Assembly: GCF_916618895.1 (NCBI RefSeq)
Contig: NZ_OU745391.1
Span: 1 to 64,000 of the forward strand
Length of the DNA stretch: 64,000 nucleotides
Reading direction: 5' to 3'
Source of the DNA: Pseudoclavibacter sp. Marseille-Q3772
Lineage (GTDB): Bacteria; Actinomycetota; Actinomycetes; Actinomycetales; Microbacteriaceae
Position 1 is the first letter of the stretch, and each line of letters starts with the position of its first letter. Shown one piece after another: positions 43,407-51,792 of this stretch. Under the pieces are notes generated by a model. That model searched no databases. It saw only the letters and a list, made by a program, of their open reading frames with translations, and was not told where the DNA came from. Made by a program: the position numbers and the translations under genes.

Positions 43407-43664
43407 ATGCGAGTCATCGAAGTGCTGCTTGCAGCAGCTCCGTCACCGACACCGACTTTTGACCCGGTGGATGTGACGCCCGGTCCGGCAGGATTCTTCG
43501 CCACGATCGGTTTGATGCTCGCCGTTGGGTTAATCGCCATGGCTTTCATGCGCCAAGCAACACGCGCCAGCGCAAAATACGATTTGCGTGAAGCCCGCGA
43601 ACGCGAACAGGCGGCTCGTGAAGTCAAGGACTCGGCGAACAACCGCGATTCGGACAGTTACTGA
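43407..43664 (+). CDS. Small membrane protein downstream of mca
   Basis: An 85-residue protein starting right after the mca stop. It has a short periplasmic N-terminus rich in Pro/Thr (PSPTPTFDPVDVTPG), one membrane helix (GFFATIGLMLAVGLIAMAFM) and a charged cytoplasmic helix (RASAKYDLREAREREQAA). Equivalent small proteins follow mca in mycobacteria and corynebacteria. A role with Mca is suggested by conserved linkage only. Confidence 0.8.
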   Translation: MRVIEVLLAAAPSPTPTFDPVDVTPGPAGFFATIGLMLAVGLIAMAFMRQATRASAKYDLREAREREQAAREVKDSANNRDSDSY

Positions 43665-43791
43665 GCCGATGCCGTAGCGCCGGCGACGGGGTGTAGTAAA
43701 TATTACAGTCTGGCAATCCGAGTGAATTCGTGTAACATCCTGTTCACGTGATCAGTTCGGCACCGATGGCCGTCTAGCAATGGAGACAACG

Positions 43792-45255
43792 ATGTCACCG
43801 AGTCAATCAACACCTGACCAAACAACGCACACCGTCGCGCACGACCAGACGCCTGCCAAGCGCTCATTGAAGACCTGGCAGATCGCTGCCATTTCCGTGG
43901 GGTTCATGGGGCCGGTAATGGCCATGTCCCTCAACGGAATCGGTGTCGCCGGCCTCGTCGGCAAGTCCGTTCCGTTTACCTTCGCTGTGGCGTTCCTGGG
44001 TACCTTGCTGGTGGCGTACGGGTTCATCCGACTCACACGCTTCATCACCCACGCGGGGTCCGTCTATGCGCTCGCGGGCTCAACCCTCGGCGCTCGAGCA
44101 GGCTTTTTCGGCGGTTTCGCGCTGCTGGGTACCTACATCTTCTTCGCGGGATGCATCGCCGGCGCATGCTCGGTGTTCTTCGAAGCGATGATGGCTGAGT
44201 TTGGTGTCACACTGCCGGCACAGGCATGGCTCGCAGTTCCGGTTGTCGTCGGTATCGCCGCGCTGGTCTTGAACCTGCGTGAATCGCGGATCACCGCAAA
44301 CGCACTCCTCGCGATCGGCTTTGTCGGTATCGGTGCAATGATCGTGCTGTCCATCGTGATCTTCGCCAGCGTGCCAAACACACCCGACCACACCGGGATT
44401 GACCTTTCGGTGCTCACACCCGGTGACTCCTCGCTATCGGCGATCATGACCGCATCCGTATTTGCCTTCCTGTCGTGGGCCGGTTTTGAATCGGGCACGG
44501 CACTCGGCGAAGAAGCGGACGAACCCAAGCGCGTGGTGCCGCGCGCCCTACTCCTTGCCGTAGTCATCGGCGGCGCCGTCTACGTATTCGTCATGACCGC
44601 GCAGTCCATTGGATTTGGCACCGACGACGCCGGAATCGGGGCCTTCGCGACCGCATCCTCCACCCTCACCGCGCTCTCGTCGACCTACATCGGTTCGTGG
44701 TTCGCGATCGGCATCTCGGTGATCGCATTCTTCGTAGCATTCGCCGCGTTCCTCAGCTCCACCGCTGCGGCATCGCGCCTGTTGTTCGCGCTCGCTCGCG
44801 ATGGATTCGGCCCAGCCGCCTTTGCAAAGCGAAACGAAACCACCGGTGTACCGACAACAACCGTGATCTTCTCGGTGGTACTGGCTGCCGTTATGCCAAT
44901 CGTGCTCGGTCTCACCGGAGCAACCAGCGTGGACGCCTACTACTGGTACGCGACGATCGGCACCCTGTGCATGGTGGTTGCCTACGCCATGACCTCGATT
45001 GGCGTGCTCGTACACACCTGGCGACAGGGATCGACGATTCCCAAGTACGAATCCATCATTCCCGCGCTGGGCTTGGCATACCTCGTGTTTGTCTTCGTGA
45101 TCCAGGTTGCTGGGCAAGAACCGCCGTACTCGTACTTCCCGTGGATGGCCGGTGCATGGTGTTTGATCGGGCTTGTGATCATTCTCGTTCGCCCCAAGCT
45201 CGCCGAGCGGATCGGCGCCCGATTCACTGACCACGACCCGCTCGCCGACGACTAG
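43792..45255 (+). CDS. APC-superfamily amino acid/amine permease
   Basis: A 487-residue transporter with about 12 helices. Start at the second in-frame ATG (MSPSQSTPD), chosen because GGAGA lies 7 nt upstream. The first helix has the APC glycine motif (ISVGFMGPVMAMSLNGIGVAG), and FAFLSWAGFESGTALGEEADE is the family's conserved TM6 segment with GFE and the following acidic loop. It is the first gene of a GS-like/amidohydrolase/M20 cluster and most likely imports the cluster's substrate, perhaps an amine or amino-acid amide. About 115 nt of AT-rich promoter DNA lies upstream. Confidence 0.88.
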   Translation: MSPSQSTPDQTTHTVAHDQTPAKRSLKTWQIAAISVGFMGPVMAMSLNGIGVAGLVGKSVPFTFAVAFLGTLLVAYGFIRLTRFITHAGSVYALAGSTLGARAGFFGGFALLGTYIFFAGCIAGACSVFFEAMMAEFGVTLPAQAWLAVPVVVGIAALVLNLRESRITANALLAIGFVGIGAMIVLSIVIFASVPNTPDHTGIDLSVLTPGDSSLSAIMTASVFAFLSWAGFESGTALGEEADEPKRVVPRALLLAVVIGGAVYVFVMTAQSIGFGTDDAGIGAFATASSTLTALSSTYIGSWFAIGISVIAFFVAFAAFLSSTAAASRLLFALARDGFGPAAFAKRNETTGVPTTTVIFSVVLAAVMPIVLGLTGATSVDAYYWYATIGTLCMVVAYAMTSIGVLVHTWRQGSTIPKYESIIPALGLAYLVFVFVIQVAGQEPPYSYFPWMAGAWCLIGLVIILVRPKLAERIGARFTDHDPLADD

Positions 45256-45298
45256 TCCGCGCATCCCTTCGACCACACTCTTCGACAAAGGAAAGCTC

Positions 45299-46612
45299 AT
45301 GAACGCTACAGCTACGCCGAACGGCAACGAACTGGTATTTGTTGCCACTTCCGACATTGCCGCCCGTACCAAGGGACGCGCCATCCGGCTGGCCGAGTTC
45401 GGCCCGGAGACCTCGTTGGGGTGGGTTCCGGCGAACCTCGGCATCGGGCCGCTCGGGCACATCGTGGACGATATTCCGTACGGTTCCAGCGGTGACCTGC
45501 GATTGCTGCCGGATCACGACTCGCTGGTTCGCGTCGACGGCATCCCGAACCGCACCCCCTACAACGTCGTGTTTGCCGACCTCGTTGAAACTGACGGCAC
45601 CCCGTGGAGCGCTTGTCCACGTACGTTCCTGAAGAACGCGCTGCGCGATTTGAAGGATGAGTTCGGTCTCACCAGCAGGGCCACCTTCGAGCACGAGTTC
45701 GTGGACATGTCGGCTACCGGTGAGCACCACCCGTTCTCGTTCCAGGAGTTCAGCCGCTTGGAGCCGATCGGCACGCAGCTGATGACGATTCTCCACGACG
45801 CCGGCCTCGAGCCGGAGAACTGGCTCCCCGAATACGGTAAGCACCAGTACGAAGTCACGGTGAAGCCAAGCGACCCGCTTACGGCGGCAGACCGCGCCAT
45901 CCTGGTGCGTGAAATCGTCTACGACCTCTTTGAAGCACACGGACGCGAAGCATCCTTCGCACCGGTCGTGTCACCGGGAAGCGGTGGTAACGGCGTGCAC
46001 GTGCACTTCAGCCTGTACGACGAGGACGGAGAGACTGCGGTATACGACCCGAACCGCACCGGTCGCATCAGCGAGCTTGCCGCGAAGTTCTCGGCCGGTG
46101 TCGTCAAGTACGCCCCGTCGTTCGCTGCCTTCTTTGCCCCACTGGTCACCAGCTACGAACGGCTCGCACCGCACAACTGGTCAACGGCTCGCTCCTTCCT
46201 CGGTCTGCAAAACCGCGAGGCGCTACTGCGCATTTGCCCGACGAACGAGATCGCCGGTCGCGACCCGGCACCGCAGCTGCACTTCGAGTTCCGCGCTTCG
46301 GATGTGGGTGCGAATCCGTGGCTGCTGCTCGGTTTGATCTTCCGCGCCGGGATGCAGGGGCTGCGCGAAGACCTGCCACCGGAAGAAGTCGTCGTTGGCG
46401 AACTGGACCTGGAGAACACCCACCGCGAGCTGTGCAAGCTGCCGCTGACGCTTGAGGCAGCTTTGGACGCGCTCATGGCGGATGAGGTGGTCACCAGCTG
46501 GTTCCCAGAGGCATTCCTGAAGACCTTCGAGGCGGTCAAGCGTGACGAAGCCGTGTATGTGCACGGTCGCGCGCTAGCGGAACAATGCCAGGTGTACGCG
46601 CGTGTCTACTAA
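45299..46612 (+). CDS. Glutamine-synthetase-like ligase (gamma-glutamyl-amine type)
   Basis: A 437-residue GS-fold enzyme. Catalytic motifs of the GS barrel are present: metal Glu pair in ATFEHEFVDM (about 130), the ammonia/ATP motif PGSGGNGVHVHFSL (about 232), the ATP loop TSYERLAPHNW (near 285), LQNREALLRICP (about 306) and HFEFRASDVGANPWLLLG (about 328). The adenylylation Tyr of GlnA is absent. Enzymes like this (PuuA, GlnA3, TdnQ) couple glutamate to amines or polyamines. It is flanked by an APC permease and by a FluG-like amidohydrolase whose start overlaps it by 11 nt, so it is a catabolic rather than ammonia-assimilating enzyme. The amine is unknown. Confidence 0.85.
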   Translation: MNATATPNGNELVFVATSDIAARTKGRAIRLAEFGPETSLGWVPANLGIGPLGHIVDDIPYGSSGDLRLLPDHDSLVRVDGIPNRTPYNVVFADLVETDGTPWSACPRTFLKNALRDLKDEFGLTSRATFEHEFVDMSATGEHHPFSFQEFSRLEPIGTQLMTILHDAGLEPENWLPEYGKHQYEVTVKPSDPLTAADRAILVREIVYDLFEAHGREASFAPVVSPGSGGNGVHVHFSLYDEDGETAVYDPNRTGRISELAAKFSAGVVKYAPSFAAFFAPLVTSYERLAPHNWSTARSFLGLQNREALLRICPTNEIAGRDPAPQLHFEFRASDVGANPWLLLGLIFRAGMQGLREDLPPEEVVVGELDLENTHRELCKLPLTLEAALDALMADEVVTSWFPEAFLKTFEAVKRDEAVYVHGRALAEQCQVYARVY

Positions 46613-47756
46613 CCAGGCATTACGAGAAGCGTTTGAGGAGCTTCGACTCATCGACCACCACTGTCATGGCGTAATTCGTGCCGATGTCGACCGAGTCGAG
46701 TTCGAAGCAAACATCTCCGAATCCTCAGCACCGCCGCCGGCAGGAACCACGCGCTTTGACACCCAGGTTGGTTTCGCGATCCGCGGGCGTTGCGCTCCAC
46801 TGCTCGACCTCGAACCGTTCGCATCCCCTGAGCAATATTTGGCGCGCCGCAACGAGCTTGGCGCGGATGAGGTAAACACCCGGCTGCTTCGCGCGGCAAA
46901 GCTGCATACGCTCGGGATCGAAACCGGTCATGTGCCGGTCGATATCGCCGATATCCCGGCAATGAAGGCATACGCCGAGGCTGACGCATTCGAGATCGTT
47001 CGCCTCGAGAAACTCGCCGAAACGGTTGCCGAATCACTGCGTGGTGACGACGGAGTTGCCGGATCGTTCCTTAGTCGCGTCAGTGCGGAGCTCGATCGGC
47101 GGTTGGCCACCGCGAAGGGCGTAAAAACCATTGCTGCCTATCGCATCGGGCTGGATTTTGCTGCGGAACGTCCGGAACCCGCACAACTGCGCACGGCCAT
47201 CAAGACATGGTTCGCGCAGACGGGGGAGGGCGCCTTCCGCCTCGCTAATTCCGTAATCATCCGGGAACTGATCTGGCTGGCAATCGAGCGCGGCACCGCA
47301 ATCCAGGTTCATATCGGCTATGGCGATGACGACCTCGACCTACACCGTTGCAACCCGCTGCTGCTCACCAACCTCATCCGTGCCGCAGCACCGTACGGTG
47401 CGCGGTTCATGCTCTTGCACTGCTACCCGTACCACCGTGAGGCTGGCTATCTTGCCGATGTGTTCCCGCACGTGTACTGCGATGTCGGGCTTGCGATTAA
47501 CTACACGGGCGCGCGGTCCTCGGCAATCATTGCCGAATCGCTCGAGTTGACGCCATTTAGCAAGGCCCTGTTTTCGACGGATGCATTTGGCATGGCAGAG
47601 CTGTACTACCTGGGCGCGGCCCTCTTCCGTGAGGGACTTAGCGAGGTGTTTGCTGATTTCGTGGATCACCGCGGATGGCCAGTGGACGAAGCCATCAGGG
47701 TTGCGAACATGATTGCCGAAGACAATGCCATCCGCGCCTACCAACTGGAGGAGTAA
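46602..47756 (+). CDS. Amidohydrolase, FluG N-terminal type
   Basis: A 384-residue TIM-barrel amidohydrolase. Metal ligands can be placed: LRLIDHHCHG (HxH, about residue 18), QVHIGYGDDDLDL (His), FMLLHCYPYHREAGYLA (His) and FSTDAFGMAELYY (Asp near 325). It resembles the N-terminal amidohydrolase half of fungal FluG, whose C-terminal half is a GS-like domain; here the two halves are adjacent separate genes with an 11-nt overlap. GTG start inside the end of the GS-like gene. Hydrolysis of a gamma-glutamyl or other amide intermediate is inferred. Confidence 0.82.
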   Translation: MSTNQALREAFEELRLIDHHCHGVIRADVDRVEFEANISESSAPPPAGTTRFDTQVGFAIRGRCAPLLDLEPFASPEQYLARRNELGADEVNTRLLRAAKLHTLGIETGHVPVDIADIPAMKAYAEADAFEIVRLEKLAETVAESLRGDDGVAGSFLSRVSAELDRRLATAKGVKTIAAYRIGLDFAAERPEPAQLRTAIKTWFAQTGEGAFRLANSVIIRELIWLAIERGTAIQVHIGYGDDDLDLHRCNPLLLTNLIRAAAPYGARFMLLHCYPYHREAGYLADVFPHVYCDVGLAINYTGARSSAIIAESLELTPFSKALFSTDAFGMAELYYLGAALFREGLSEVFADFVDHRGWPVDEAIRVANMIAEDNAIRAYQLEE

Positions 47757-47763
47757 CGACACG

Positions 47764-48975
47764 ATGACCGTATTTGACCGCGACGAGCAGCTGCAGCAGT
47801 GGCACGATGCGCTTGCTGAAGAAATCGAGTTCGGCGTCGAGTTTCGCAGGGAGCTTCACCAACATCCGCGGGTGTCGGGTGATGAACTGGACACCACGAA
47901 ACGATTTCTTAACGCGACCGACCTCGCGGCACGCACCATCGCCGACACTGGTGCACTTGCTCGTATCGGGCCGAGCACGGGGCCTGCGGTCGGTATTCGT
48001 GGTGAGCTGGATGCGCTACCGGTTACCGAAGCAACGGATGTGTCGTGGCAGTCGACCGTTTCGGGTGCCATGCATGCCTGCGGTCACGATGTGCATGTGG
48101 CTGCGCTTGCCATGGTCGTGCGAGCGAGCAAACGCGTGTCGCTTCCGTACGGGCTGGTTGCCATGCTGCAGCCGCGAGAAGAAACCTATCCGTCGGGTGC
48201 GCTAGACATCTGCCGTTCGGGTGCGCTTGATGACTTGGATGTGGCCGTTGCGGTCGGGGCTCACGTGCACCCGCGCGTTGAGCGCGGCAGCGTCGCAATC
48301 GGCGGTGGTGCGGTGAACGCCGCTGCCGGTGAGCTTGAGATCACCTTCACGGGTGCCTCGGGGCACGGTGCGTACCCGCACCACGGTAATGATGTTGTCA
48401 ATGCGGCGGCCACCCTCACCGTGCAGCTGCCGGAGCTGGTGCGCCGAACGATCGACCCCATGCATCCCGCCCTCATCAGTGTTGGCCGACTGATTGCCGA
48501 TGGCGGCGCAGCCAATGTGCTGCCCTCGAGCGCGCAAATCCACGCGACCATGCGCACGACTTCGGCGGCCGATGAGGCGCTGTTGGCGGATGCGGTCAAG
48601 CGGGCCGCGCAGGCGCACGCGGCCGCCCTCGGGCTTGAGGTTGAAGCGAAGTACACGCAGGGCGAACCTGTGCTGCTCAATGACCCGCAATTGGCGTCTG
48701 CTGCCGAACGTGTGCTGCCGAGCTTCGGTCTCCAAGCTGCTGAACCGATGCGGTCGCTGGGCGCCGACGACTTCTCGTACTACTCCGATCGCAGCCGCTC
48801 AATCATGTGCTTCGTCGGTGTAGGGGATGCGGATGAGCAGGTGCGTGCTGCGCAACCGTCGCTGCATGACGCCACGTTCTTGCCCGATGACGAAGCCGTA
48901 TTGCGTGTCGCCAAGGCGATGGTCGCCGGCTACATCGCCGGTGCCGAACTGCTGACCTCAGCGCCCACCGAGTGA
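47764..48975 (+). CDS. M20-family amidohydrolase (hippurate/IAA-amino-acid hydrolase type)
   Basis: A 403-residue metal-dependent amidohydrolase of the M20D type, which removes acyl groups from N-acylated amino acids. Motifs include FRRELHQHPRVSGDE (N-terminus), GELDALPVTE, the metal motif SGAMHACGHDVHVAALAMV, QPREETYPSGA (the usual QPAEE with P-R), and GADDFSYYSD near the C-terminus. GGAGGAG sits 11 nt before the ATG. It is the last gene of the APC/GS-like/FluG-like run and overlaps the convergent RpiR regulator by 18 nt. Confidence 0.88.
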   Translation: MTVFDRDEQLQQWHDALAEEIEFGVEFRRELHQHPRVSGDELDTTKRFLNATDLAARTIADTGALARIGPSTGPAVGIRGELDALPVTEATDVSWQSTVSGAMHACGHDVHVAALAMVVRASKRVSLPYGLVAMLQPREETYPSGALDICRSGALDDLDVAVAVGAHVHPRVERGSVAIGGGAVNAAAGELEITFTGASGHGAYPHHGNDVVNAAATLTVQLPELVRRTIDPMHPALISVGRLIADGGAANVLPSSAQIHATMRTTSAADEALLADAVKRAAQAHAAALGLEVEAKYTQGEPVLLNDPQLASAAERVLPSFGLQAAEPMRSLGADDFSYYSDRSRSIMCFVGVGDADEQVRAAQPSLHDATFLPDDEAVLRVAKAMVAGYIAGAELLTSAPTE

Positions 48976-49887
48976 CCGGCCCGCCAGCCGCGTACGGATC
49001 GGCTCGACCGCATCCAGTCGGCTGACCGCATCCGCACCGAGCGCCTGCTCGGCGAGCGTGCACACGAGTTCGACCACGGCGACCATGGGCACGATTGTGT
49101 CCATGGCTCCGGGGCCGGCAACTGTCGCGGTGAGCACGACATCGGCTTCGTGCGCGGCGGGGGAGAGCCAACCGTCAGTGAACATCACAACCTTTGCGCC
49201 GCGTTGTTTTGCGGCTGTGGCGATGGCGTGGGCACGTTCGTGGTAACGGCGCACATCGAACACACACCACACATCACCGTTGTTGGTGTCGCCGAGGTTA
49301 CTTGCGGTCAGCGCGCTATTGGCACCGGTGAGCCTGACCCGCGGGCGAAGCGGCGCCAATTGCAGTACCAGCTGTTGCGCCGCGACACTCGTGTAATCAC
49401 CGCCGTAGGCGAAGATACTGCGGTGCCGATCGGCCAATAGCGACACCGCCAGCTGTAGTTCCGTCTCTGGGATTGCGTGCAGCGTCTCATGGACTGCGCC
49501 GACGAGGCCATCGCGGGCGGCGGCACTCGGAATTGCGTTGCCGTCGTCCGTGGCATGCTGTGATGCGGATGTGGTTTGGCTCCGCGAACGTGCCTGCGAC
49601 AGTGCAGAGGCCTCGCGCCCAGACAGTTCTCGACGCAGCGCTTGCTGAAACTCGCGGAAGGAGTCGAACCCTGCGGCCTTGGCAAAGCGAACGACCGTCG
49701 GGTCGCTGACACCTGCGAGCGTGGCCAATGACGCGACGGTATCGAGCCCTGCGGCCGGATAGTTCGCGAGTAGCGCGCGGGCAACCTTGCGTTCGGCTGG
49801 GGTCAGCGCCGCATCGGATGAGATCAACCACTGTGCAATTGTTCGGTCACAGCTCGCGGCATCGGTGGCGGAGTCGGTGGATTTCAC
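48958..49887 (-). CDS. RpiR/MurR-family transcriptional regulator
   Basis: A 309-residue regulator: N-terminal HTH_6 domain (LTPAERKVARALLANYP, then VASLATLAGVSDPTVVRFAK, AGFDSFREFQQALRREL) and a C-terminal SIS domain (DRHRSIFAYGGDYTSVAAQQ, then DVWCVFDVRRYHERAHAIA). SIS domains usually bind sugar phosphates, but in this context the ligand may be a metabolite of the amide cluster. It is convergent with the M20 gene, which fits local control of the APC/GS-like/FluG/M20 operon. Confidence 0.85.
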   Translation of the reverse strand: MKSTDSATDAASCDRTIAQWLISSDAALTPAERKVARALLANYPAAGLDTVASLATLAGVSDPTVVRFAKAAGFDSFREFQQALRRELSGREASALSQARSRSQTTSASQHATDDGNAIPSAAARDGLVGAVHETLHAIPETELQLAVSLLADRHRSIFAYGGDYTSVAAQQLVLQLAPLRPRVRLTGANSALTASNLGDTNNGDVWCVFDVRRYHERAHAIATAAKQRGAKVVMFTDGWLSPAAHEADVVLTATVAGPGAMDTIVPMVAVVELVCTLAEQALGADAVSRLDAVEPIRTRLAGRSLGGR

Positions 49888-49921
49888 AGTGTCGATTCTG
49901 CCACCGACCCCGCGCTCCGCC

Positions 49922-50653
49922 CTAGCCGCCTACGACCGGATTGAGCACAATGAGGAAAATTGCGACCCAGTGGCAGCACCATGCGGCAACGGTGGCCGCG
50001 TGAAAAATTTCGTGAAAGCCGAAGTAGTTCGGCCAGGGGTTTGGACGCTTTACGGCGTATATGACGGCGCCCGCGGTGTAGATCACGCCACCGACCAGAA
50101 TCAGCACCATCATGGCGATCGAGGCGCGGAACAGATCCACGATGAACATCATCGCGATCCACCCGGTTGCGAGATATAGCGCTACGTAGAGTGGTCGCGG
50201 AGCAGAGATCCAAACGACGTTGAAGAAGATTCCCAGGAGCGAAACTCCCCACACTAGCCAGAACAGTAGCCAGCCCTTCGATGGCTCCAGTGCCAGCAGC
50301 GCCATGGGAGTGTAGGTACTGGCGATCAACAGGAAAATGTTCGCGTGGTCGAGCCGGCGTAACAACGCCTTCGTTCGCGGTTTCCAGTCGAAGCGGTGGT
50401 ACATCGCCGACATACCGAAGAGGATGACCGATCCGAGCGTGTACACCGACACGGCGAAGAGTGCCCGCGCACTGTGCACGAAGGGCAGCAGCAGGGTGCC
50501 GAGAATGATCGCGATCGGCGTCACGCCCAGGTGCATCCAACCGCGCAACAGCGGCTTGGCAACGGCAAGGATGGGGTTCGTCGGTTCCGGTGGCGGTGCC
50601 GGTGAAGCCTGGGGCTCGGCGGTCGCGGTGATGTCGGTGCTGGAAGGGGTCAC
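49922..50653 (-). CDS. Hemolysin III / PAQR family membrane protein
   Basis: A 243-residue, seven-helix membrane protein of the PAQR/YqfA type. Conserved metal-site motifs are present: SAMYHRFDW (S-H), DHANIFLLIASTYTP (D) and HEIFHAATVAAWCCHW (H-x3-H). The GTG start was chosen by family fit; a much longer frame upstream is antisense to the next gene. Bacterial members are rarely true hemolysins; the family includes ceramidase-like metal hydrolases. It is divergent from the cis-prenyltransferase gene, the known actinobacterial arrangement. Confidence 0.88.
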   Translation of the reverse strand: MTPSSTDITATAEPQASPAPPPEPTNPILAVAKPLLRGWMHLGVTPIAIILGTLLLPFVHSARALFAVSVYTLGSVILFGMSAMYHRFDWKPRTKALLRRLDHANIFLLIASTYTPMALLALEPSKGWLLFWLVWGVSLLGIFFNVVWISAPRPLYVALYLATGWIAMMFIVDLFRASIAMMVLILVGGVIYTAGAVIYAVKRPNPWPNYFGFHEIFHAATVAAWCCHWVAIFLIVLNPVVGG

Positions 50654-50689
50654 AGCGCTGAGCCTACGCCTTGCACTAGATTTGCGGAT

Positions 50690-51478
50690 GTGAAACCAGC
50701 CATTGTGCGTCGAATTCCCCGAATCGTGTATCGGGTCTATTCGCGACGCTTGTGGAAGCTGCTCGATCAAACTCCGGTGCGTCCCACGCATGTGGCGATG
50801 ATCATCGACGGCAACCGGCGTTGGGCAAAACAGCTGGGCTTGCAGGATGCGGCGGCTGGTCACCGTGCCGGGGCAGCGAAGATGATCGAGTTCTTGCGCT
50901 GGTGCGATCGTGCCCGCATCAACACCGTGACCCTCTATCTGCTCTCGCGCGACAATCTCGTCGGGCGCGATGCCGAAGAACTCCACCAATTGCAACGCAT
51001 CATCGGCCAGTTGGCCCGAGACATCGCCGCGACCGGCCGGTTTCAGATTCAGCATGTTGGATCGTGTGCAGGGTTGGACGCGGAACTGGCCGCGACCCTG
51101 ACGCAGGTTTGTGAGGCAACCGCATCCGCTAACGGACCGCATGTCAACCTAGCAATCGGGTATGGCGGGCGCAGCGAGATCGTGGATGCGATGCGGGCGA
51201 TCGTGCAGCAGCATGCGAACACGGGTGGTTCGATTGAGGAACTCGCCGATCAGCTCACCCCCGAGCTCATCGGTGAGCATTTGTACACGGGTGGCCAGCC
51301 CGATCCCGATCTGGTCATCCGCACCTCGGGGGAGCAGCGGCTGAGCGATTTCATGCTGTGGCAGTCGGCGCACTCGGAGTTCTATTTTGTGGAGGCCCTC
51401 GGCCCTGATCTGCGCGAGGTCGACTTTCTGCGGGCCCTGCGTGATTTTGAGCGCCGCGAGCGCCGCTACGGCAAGTAG
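50690..51478 (+). CDS. cis-Prenyltransferase (short-chain Z-isoprenyl diphosphate synthase type)
   Basis: A 262-residue UppS-family enzyme. Motifs are THVAMIIDGNRRWAKQLGL (catalytic Asp, about residue 40), GHRAGAAKMIEFLRW, TLYLLSRDNL (SxxN), LAIGYGGRSEI, DPDLVIRTSGEQRLSDFMLW and SEFYF. The neighbour on the other strand, hemolysin III, pairs with the Z-farnesyl diphosphate synthase gene in mycobacteria, so this may be the short-chain enzyme of decaprenyl phosphate synthesis rather than the main undecaprenyl synthase. Start is GTG with no strong ribosome site. Confidence 0.88.
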   Translation: MKPAIVRRIPRIVYRVYSRRLWKLLDQTPVRPTHVAMIIDGNRRWAKQLGLQDAAAGHRAGAAKMIEFLRWCDRARINTVTLYLLSRDNLVGRDAEELHQLQRIIGQLARDIAATGRFQIQHVGSCAGLDAELAATLTQVCEATASANGPHVNLAIGYGGRSEIVDAMRAIVQQHANTGGSIEELADQLTPELIGEHLYTGGQPDPDLVIRTSGEQRLSDFMLWQSAHSEFYFVEALGPDLREVDFLRALRDFERRERRYGK

Positions 51479-51485
51479 CTCCCTG

Positions 51486-51514
51486 CGCGACACGTGCGAC
51501 ACGCGCGACACGCG
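51486..51514. repeat. Three copies of a 9-nt unit
   Basis: GCGACACG recurs at 51487, 51496 and 51505 with a strict 9-nt period, just after the stop of the prenyltransferase gene. Function unknown; it could bind a protein or be a chance short tandem. Confidence 0.5.
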
Positions 51515-51678
51515 AAAAGTAATCATCGGGTTAACTTGTGGCCTCGGAAGCTGCCACATATGTCACATAGTGCGCAGCAGTCACATCTGTAACGGGCAAT
51601 GTAAACGTTGCGTGAATGCGTGCACGTATCGCGTGGAAATGCACCGTGATCACTGTCTGCGCGCGATACCTTGCAGTC

Positions 51679-51745
51679 ATCAGGTTCATTCGCCTGATCG
51701 AAACGGCCACATACGTTCGTTTCGACGCCCCCGATGTGGCCGTTT
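51679..51745 (+). promoter_or_regulatory. Leader hairpins upstream of phoH2
   Basis: Two consecutive inverted repeats in the 313-nt gene-free stretch 51479-51792: ATCAGG/CCTGAT (51679-51698) and AAACGGCCACAT (51701-51712) with ATGTGGCCGTTT (51734-51745), a perfect 12-bp stem around 21 nt. The second ends in TTTTG 35 nt before the ribosome site, so it could be an attenuator, an RNA-stabilising leader, or a terminator for the upstream gene. The rest of the stretch shows no gene. Confidence 0.5.
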
Positions 51746-51792
51746 TGCACACCAGCAACGAACACCAACCCGTGTTCGGCGAGGAGCAGATT

